From a virus, in the IMG/VR virus record IMGVR_UViG_3300025098_002457, positions 1-22,943 of that record: DNA of 22,943 bases; one strand, given 5' to 3'. Each line of letters opens with the position of its first letter. Position 1 is the first letter of the stretch. The notes under the pieces were generated by a model. The model did not search any database, was not told the DNA's origin, and saw nothing but the letters and a program-made list of their open reading frames with translations. The position numbers and the translations under genes are program-made. Shown one piece after another: positions 20,101-22,943 of the stretch.

Positions 20101-20430
20101 AGTTACGTATACTGCGTTGCTTACTCCTAAAAGTGAGTATGCTGCTTGCAGTCCGTACTCGTTAAGTTCTCCGCCGTGTACTGGATTGTTGTTTGCGTCA
20201 GTGTAAAAAATTGGATCGCCGAACTTTTCTGCAAGGTCTCTCTGCGATGTTAAAAGTACAGGTTTTTCAGCGTTAGCTTTTAATGTTGCGTCTGCCGTTC
20301 CTGAGCCACTACCGTTTGTTTTATTTTCTGCGGTAGCAACGAATATCATTGGTACAGTTCCAGGTTCTGCCGGAGTGTAAAAACTCTCGTCAATTACCTT
20401 AACCTCTACGCCTGGTGATGTTAATGCCAT
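17161..20430 (-). CDS. 18: Tail sheath protein (gp18-like), enlarged
   Basis: The N-terminus MALTSPGVEVKVIDESFYTP and the C-terminal region (GLNYDRGLSAFIVGDSPMRL ... NPITALNGAGLVVFGQKTRA ... RVNVARLVVYLRSQLNKLAK ... AVEFIYIPLRLKNTGEIAGL) are those of contractile sheath proteins. The protein is 1089 aa against about 659 aa for T4 gp18. The extra length lies in the middle (about residues 120-650), a variable Thr/Ser/Ala/Gly-rich region that probably forms outward-facing domains. It contains GSVWVKTTEPNQGARWRYKR and a later GDLWISTANIEEYPTIYRWD, which look like related strands. It has a late CTAAATA element, a TAGGAGA Shine-Dalgarno before ATG 20430, and a terminator after its stop. Confidence 0.95.
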   Translation of the reverse strand: MALTSPGVEVKVIDESFYTPAEPGTVPMIFVATAENKTNGSGSGTADATLKANAEKPVLLTSQRDLAEKFGDPIFYTDANNNPVHGGELNEYGLQAAYSLLGVSNAVYVTRADIDLGQLQPTAEAPSADPADGTNWLDTQNTAYGIFEWNGASAATVDGQTFQVKTPIVITDTTKIALSGSPKASVGQKGEYAIKATTNVIKVFYKNYLGEWVEVGSSDWVDSWPAVVASSTAQSSNFVGGSATFTLSVGAVDYTIAEDATLAATISAANVQLANANTGCRLEIIDGKVHIFNDATSDETITLQAGAGAGGDLLTLLGLAGTTANSPMLQVSPHTSVPEFKMNDGTPRPTGSVWVKTTEPNQGARWRYKRWNSETALFDAVELPLYKSNADALFGLDRAGGGTNLSAGESYALSNAQGTTPARASFTVYERSNTGTTKIESPVITGLPVGAETFTIAETVPGQSNFGAPVTVSFTCDGTSGDADTFAGAINTAGLLHVVASVSAGKIVIEHTKGGDIEISDTSAAFSNAGFAAYDYADGSGTPNLYIAVGTSGSDATLTFTASNWKKAVLTADDDAPSSLASDGQVWYNSVVDEVDIMVHNGADWKGYNNVYPNADPAGPLVTASEPTKQSDGSDLVEGDLWISTANIEEYPTIYRWDAIQLKWILLDSSDQTTENGVLFADARYNTAGANSGEAGDIAELLASDHVDGDCPSPALYPRGMLLWNLRRSGFNVKRFVRNYVDLNTDNAITGESQANYYPHRWVTASANQADGSGSFGRKAQRQIVITSLQAMVVGNDALRDDETRLFNVMATPGYPELIGEMVGLNYDRGLSAFIVGDSPMRLKPDATSLNEWGTNVRLAVEDNDDGLVSRDEYMGVYYPAGFTSDNVGNNVVVPASHMALRTIALSDQVSYPWFAPAGTRRGGVTNATSTGYISDEGEFISIALNEGQRDTLYSNSVNPITALNGAGLVVFGQKTRARNASSLDRVNVARLVVYLRSQLNKLAKPYLFEPNDKITRDEIKAAAESLCLELVGQRALYDFLVVCDESNNTPGRIDRNELYLDIAIEPVKAVEFIYIPLRLKNTGEIAGL

Positions 20431-20466
20431 TTTTGATCTCCTATCTGAATGAGCTGTTATTACTAT

Positions 20467-20473
20467 TATTTAG
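20467..20473 (-). promoter_or_regulatory. T4-late-like -10 element (CTAAATA) for gp18
   Basis: The minus strand reads TGCTAAATAATAGTAA, about 36 nt before ATG 20430, with a leader containing TAGGAGA. It is divergent from the CTAAATA element at 20531-20537. Confidence 0.5.
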
Positions 20474-20487
20474 CATATATAATAAAA

Positions 20488-20510
20488 ATCACCCTAATAT
20501 ATCACCCTAA
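20488..20510. repeat. Short direct repeat ATCACCCTAA x2
   Basis: ATCACCCTAA occurs at 20488-20497 and again at 20501-20510 (period 13) in the intergenic space between the divergent gp18 and HNH promoters. It could be a protein-binding site or chance. Confidence 0.5.
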
Positions 20511-20530
20511 AAAGGGATCATAAAGGGCAG

Positions 20531-20537
20531 CTAAATA
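20531..20537 (+). promoter_or_regulatory. T4-late-like -10 element (CTAAATA) for the HNH gene
   Basis: The plus strand reads GCTAAATA-ACTGT-ATG with the ATG at 20543. The 5-nt gap is the same as at the leaderless genes. Confidence 0.55.
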
Positions 20538-20542
20538 ACTGT

Positions 20543-20884
20543 ATGCGTCCATTATGTAAAAATTGTAAGAAAAAGCCAGCAGCAATTAACTATTACAAAG
20601 ATAATAAAACGTTTTATAGATCAAAATGTGAAAGTTGTGCTAGGTATAACGGGATATCAAAAGGCGTACCTCGTTGGGCGAGACACGGCTACGAAAAAAA
20701 ATCACATTGTGAAAAGTGTGGATTCAAAAGTAATTACTCTGAGCAGTTTGATGTTTATCATATAGACGGTGACTTAACTAACTGTCGAGCAAATAATTTA
20801 AAAACAATTTGTGCTAACTGTCAACGAATAATTCAGAAAGAAGGTAATCGCTGGAGGCAGGGAGACTTAGTCCCCGATTTTTAA
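20543..20884 (+). CDS. HNH endonuclease, free-standing, Cys-rich
   Basis: The 113-aa protein carries four CxxC pairs (C5/C8, C29/C32, C56/C59, C90/C93), suggesting zinc sites. The HNH core is VYHIDGDLTNCRANNLKTIC, with H73, D75, N80 and N84/N85 as likely catalytic or structural residues. It nicks or cuts double-stranded DNA; free-standing HNH genes of this kind are common in marine T4-like phages, where they can act as homing endonucleases, but target and role here are unknown. It is on the strand opposite its neighbours, and its last 71 nt overlap the convergent kinase gene. There is no Shine-Dalgarno, and a late-type element lies 5 nt before the ATG. Confidence 0.85.
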   Translation: MRPLCKNCKKKPAAINYYKDNKTFYRSKCESCARYNGISKGVPRWARHGYEKKSHCEKCGFKSNYSEQFDVYHIDGDLTNCRANNLKTICANCQRIIQKEGNRWRQGDLVPDF

Positions 20885-21374
20885 ATATTGTTCTAATCAA
20901 TATATCAACATTCTTTTTTAACCGTTGCAAGTCGCCATTATTGTCAATAGTGTAATCACACATCCATTGCTCAATACTCATTGAACTAGGACTCTCACTA
21001 GGTAAGTGATCTCCTCTATCTACCCAAATAGCATAATCAAATATTTCTTCATTCTGCATTGCAAAGAATTCACGTTTATTACGCAGGCCGCAATAGATAT
21101 CATGTTCGTCAAATAAGTCACGCCCTAAACGTGCTAAGTCGTCTTTACAATAATTATGTATCATATTATACCATTCAGTACGATGATTGTGCCTATCTGC
21201 ATAGCACTCTTCCTCATTTGCATATCCGTACTGATCTTTTAAGTCGTTGAAAATAAACAACTCTGAACAAAATTTACTTGATGATTGGAATGTATAACCG
21301 TATGTTTCTAATAGTTCACATACAGTATCTTTGCCATGACGGCCGTGGCCAACGACTAATAGTTTAGGTAACAC
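20814..21374 (-). CDS. P-loop kinase, dNMP kinase-like (T4 gp1 type)
   Basis: The 186-aa protein has the P-loop VVGHGRHGKDT (residues 7-17), with GKDT in place of GK[ST], as in deoxynucleoside monophosphate kinases and dephospho-CoA-kinase-like proteins. A middle stretch LARLGRDLFDEHD and FDYAIWVDRGDH fit a nucleotide-kinase fold. T4 gp1 phosphorylates dNMPs for phage DNA synthesis; substrate here is unproven. The start is a GTG at 21374 preceded by AAGGAG with a 6-nt gap; the ATG just upstream is out of frame. It has a consensus sigma70 promoter of its own, unlike the late genes around it. The 3' end overlaps the convergent HNH gene by 71 nt, so its last about 23 codons are shared with antisense HNH sequence. 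Confidence 0.7.
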   Translation of the reverse strand: MLPKLLVVGHGRHGKDTVCELLETYGYTFQSSSKFCSELFIFNDLKDQYGYANEEECYADRHNHRTEWYNMIHNYCKDDLARLGRDLFDEHDIYCGLRNKREFFAMQNEEIFDYAIWVDRGDHLPSESPSSMSIEQWMCDYTIDNNGDLQRLKKNVDILIRTIFKNRGLSLPASSDYLLSELFVDS

Positions 21375-21392
21375 GCATTACTCCTTATTGAA

Positions 21393-21408
21393 TATACTTT
21401 ATAGTATA
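21393..21408. promoter_or_regulatory. Inverted repeat at the -10 of the kinase promoter
   Basis: TATACT (21393-21398) and AGTATA (21403-21408) are perfect complements with a 4-nt spacer. The right arm is the -10 hexamer itself. It is a possible operator, shorter than the one at gp32. Confidence 0.35.
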
Positions 21409-21431
21409 CACTAGATAAGGAAGTGTGTCAA
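21403..21431 (-). promoter_or_regulatory. Sigma70-type early promoter for the kinase gene
   Basis: On the minus strand TTGACA (21431-21426), a 17-nt spacer and TATACT (21408-21403) give a near-perfect sigma70 promoter. It shares both hexamers with the gp32 promoter. A leader of about 25 nt with AAGGAG follows. Confidence 0.8.
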
Positions 21432-21450
21432 CCTTAATTGTTAGGGTATT

Positions 21451-22212
21451 TTAACCAATTAGGAAACCGTAGCCTGCGCCGCCAGCAACTTGGTTGCTCA
21501 CGTCGGCTTCTAGTTTTTCCATTTCTTGTACGGCTTCTGCTTTAAGTGTGTCGCCATTAAGACTTGTTCCGCCTTGTGGTCCAGCAATAGTAGCAAACTT
21601 ACTACGTGCTTCTCCTAGCATATATTTGCAGTTAGCCAATGTGTAATCTTTGATCCACTGGCTTGCAAGATAGTCTTCTAATAACTGACTATCTGGCCTA
21701 TGATTATAACACATTAATAATACTTCTTCATTCGCTCTTGGACGTTGGAATAATGTAAGTTTTTTAGTTGGGGAGTTCCATTTAAATTCAATATATGATC
21801 CAAACATTCTGCCAACTAATTCTTGGTATTGAGCAAACATATCATACGTTGCTAGTCCGCCCATTTGAGTAGAACCACTTAGTAAGTACGTGTTTGTATA
21901 TGCAAGGTTAAATGGTTCAAATACTGTTCCGCCACCGCCGTTGCCTGTTCTCGAACCAATTGATCTACGGAAAATCTTTCTGACTTCAATTACTTCTTTT
22001 GGTAAAATATAATCGTTAGTGTCTTCTATTAATGGTAAGAAAATATACGATTCTTCTACACTGTGATCGCTTCGTTGTCTATATTTTGATAATGCTTTGC
22101 CTAATCCTATTTCGTAATGTGCAGGATCAAGTTCAACATCGACCATCCCGCCACCTAATAGCGTATGAACGTAATCATAAACTTCTTGTTTTTGCTTAAT
22201 TATATCTGTCAT
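21451..22212 (-). CDS. 13: Neck protein (gp13-like)
   Basis: The 253-aa protein has the gp13 layout: an N-terminal helical YDYVHTLLGGGMVDVELDPAHYEIGLGKALSKYRQRS, and a central beta region with WNSPTKKLTLFQRP. A conserved C-terminal segment follows: WIKDYTLANCKYMLGEARSKF, then GPQGGTSLNGDTLKAEAVQEMEKLEADV, ending GYGFLIG. In T4-like phages gp13 joins the filled head to the tail at the neck, with gp14. The ATG at 22212 has a GGAGA site about 12 nt upstream, and a late element ATAAATA lies at 22234-22240. It is divergent from the structural gene at 22269. The call comes from motif recall and the context of tail and head genes. Confidence 0.82.
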   Translation of the reverse strand: MTDIIKQKQEVYDYVHTLLGGGMVDVELDPAHYEIGLGKALSKYRQRSDHSVEESYIFLPLIEDTNDYILPKEVIEVRKIFRRSIGSRTGNGGGGTVFEPFNLAYTNTYLLSGSTQMGGLATYDMFAQYQELVGRMFGSYIEFKWNSPTKKLTLFQRPRANEEVLLMCYNHRPDSQLLEDYLASQWIKDYTLANCKYMLGEARSKFATIAGPQGGTSLNGDTLKAEAVQEMEKLEADVSNQVAGGAGYGFLIG

Positions 22213-22233
22213 TATTGATTGTCTCCGTACTAG

Positions 22234-22240
22234 TATTTAT
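22234..22240 (-). promoter_or_regulatory. T4-late-like -10 element (ATAAATA) for gp13
   Basis: The minus strand reads TGATAAATACTAGTACGGAG before ATG 22212. It lies 16 nt from the divergent late element at 22257-22263. Confidence 0.6.
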
Positions 22241-22256
22241 CATTAAAGCCTTTTCG

Positions 22257-22263
22257 ATAAATA
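22257..22263 (+). promoter_or_regulatory. T4-late-like -10 element (ATAAATA) for the right-edge gene
   Basis: The plus strand reads CGATAAATA-TGTAT-ATG with the ATG at 22269. The 5-nt spacing favours 22269 over the in-frame ATG at 22263, which falls inside the element. Confidence 0.6.
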
Positions 22264-22268
22264 TGTAT

Positions 22269-22943
22269 ATGCCAAGATTAAGTTTATACAAACCACAAAA
22301 AGGTAATGATTACAAATTCATGGATCAACGTATCTATGAAATGTTTACTATCGGCGGTACTGATATTAATATACACAAGTATATAGGTACAGACGACGGT
22401 GAATCAGTAAAGGATCATACACAAATACAAGATTTGCTATTTTTAGAAAATAGAGATCGTAAATACGATTCCGACATATACACTGTTAGAGCTGTATACA
22501 ATATACAAGATATTGATTTTGATTTAAGCCAGTTTGGTTTGTTTCTAAGTAATGATACTTTGTTTATGACTATACATATTACATCAAGTGTTACTGCAAT
22601 CGGAAGAAAAATTATGAGCGGGGATGTTATAGAACTGCCCCACTTAAAAGACGAATATGCTGAGAATGATTTTGCTACTAGTCTTAAAAGATATTATGTA
22701 GTCGAAGACGTTAACAGAGCAGCTGAAGGATTTTCTCCTACATGGTATCCACATTTATATAGACTAAAATTAAAAGCAATAGTTGATAGTCAAGAATATA
22801 AAGATATTTTAGAACGTCCTGAAAATGATGATTTATTTTTAGGTGATTATGACGAAACTGTTACATATGCTATAGGCGAAACTATAAAATATAAAGGTGT
22901 ACTATACGAAGTTATACAAGAAACTACAGGTAACTTACCAACA
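22269..22943 (+). CDS. Conserved marine T4-like virion structural protein (N-terminal 225 codons, runs off the right edge)
   Basis: The frame is open from ATG 22269 to the window end. It begins MPRLSLYKPQKGNDYKFMDQ and contains FDLSQFGLFLSNDTLFMT, GRKIMSGDVIELPHLKDEYA, and RYYVVEDVNRAAEGFSPTWY. A further WYPHLYRLKLKAIVDSQEYKDIL segment follows. I recall this arrangement from a large virion protein of marine T4-like phages but cannot assign a T4 gene number with confidence; gp14 and gp8 were considered and do not obviously match. No catalytic motif or signal peptide is seen. An in-frame ATG at 22263 is possible. There is no Shine-Dalgarno, so the message may be leaderless. It is divergent from gp13, with a promoter-to-promoter gap of 16 nt. 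Confidence 0.75.
   Translation, partial: MPRLSLYKPQKGNDYKFMDQRIYEMFTIGGTDINIHKYIGTDDGESVKDHTQIQDLLFLENRDRKYDSDIYTVRAVYNIQDIDFDLSQFGLFLSNDTLFMTIHITSSVTAIGRKIMSGDVIELPHLKDEYAENDFATSLKRYYVVEDVNRAAEGFSPTWYPHLYRLKLKAIVDSQEYKDILERPENDDLFLGDYDETVTYAIGETIKYKGVLYEVIQETTGNLPT

Noticed and set aside
21435-21462. Imperfect hairpin after gp13 as a terminator
   Set aside because: The stem (AATTGGTTA/TAACAATT) has a bulge, is AT-rich and lacks a following T-tract; too weak to annotate.
1-22943. tRNA genes, CRISPR arrays, insertion sequences, integrase or attachment sites
   Set aside because: Intergenic gaps are all under about 160 nt and were read; none contains a cloverleaf, regular spaced repeats, transposase motifs or attachment-like duplications.

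Overview
The window looks like a segment of an AT-rich marine T4-like (Straboviridae/Kyanoviridae-type) myovirus genome, most likely infecting a marine bacterium such as a cyanobacterium or a SAR11-type alphaproteobacterium; the host cannot be fixed from this sequence. The evidence is a set of T4-core proteins (gp13 neck, gp18 sheath, gp19 tube, gp4 head completion, gp16/gp17 terminase, gp32 SSB, UvsX, probable UvsY), interleaved with structural proteins that I recognise, from memory only, as typical of marine T4-like phages. No tRNA, rRNA, CRISPR array or insertion sequence was seen. Layout: (1) Positions 1-2092 hold a surface-glycan accessory block: a nucleotidyltransferase N-terminus (-), a sulfotransferase-like protein (+), a GT25-like glycosyltransferase (-) and an FkbM-type methyltransferase (-). 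(2) Positions 2089-4935 hold a recombination operon on the minus strand, gp32 > uvsX > small acidic ORF > uvsY-like, which runs by 4-nt overlaps into the FkbM and GT25 genes. It starts from a sigma70-type promoter (TTGACA-N16-TATACT) with a large nested dyad across its -10 element. (3) Positions 5094-20430 hold the late morphogenesis region on the minus strand. In transcription order it is gp18, gp19, gp54-like, a 152-aa conserved protein, a fibre-like protein, a subtilase with a cupredoxin-like tail domain, gp4, a second sulfotransferase, gp16, two structural proteins, gp17 and a 578-aa structural protein. (4) Positions 20543-22943 are mixed: an HNH endonuclease (+), a dNMP-kinase-like gene with its own early-type promoter (-), gp13 (-), and a divergent structural gene running off the right edge (+). 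Regulation is unusually readable. Late genes carry a T4-late-like -10 element (mostly ATAAATA, with CTAAATA/TTAAATA variants). At five genes on both strands this element lies exactly 5 nt before the ATG (4 nt at a sixth), which predicts leaderless late mRNAs. Other late genes have the same element followed by a leader with a Shine-Dalgarno sequence. Three to four intrinsic terminators separate the transcription units, notably around the tail tube gene, before gp17 and before the gp32 promoter. Nothing here amounts to a clearly new defence or counter-defence system. The most novel-looking items are the leaderless late-promoter architecture, the nested operator-like dyad at the gp32 promoter, the subtilase-cupredoxin fusion in the tail operon, and the paired sulfotransferases and glycan genes wired into core phage operons.
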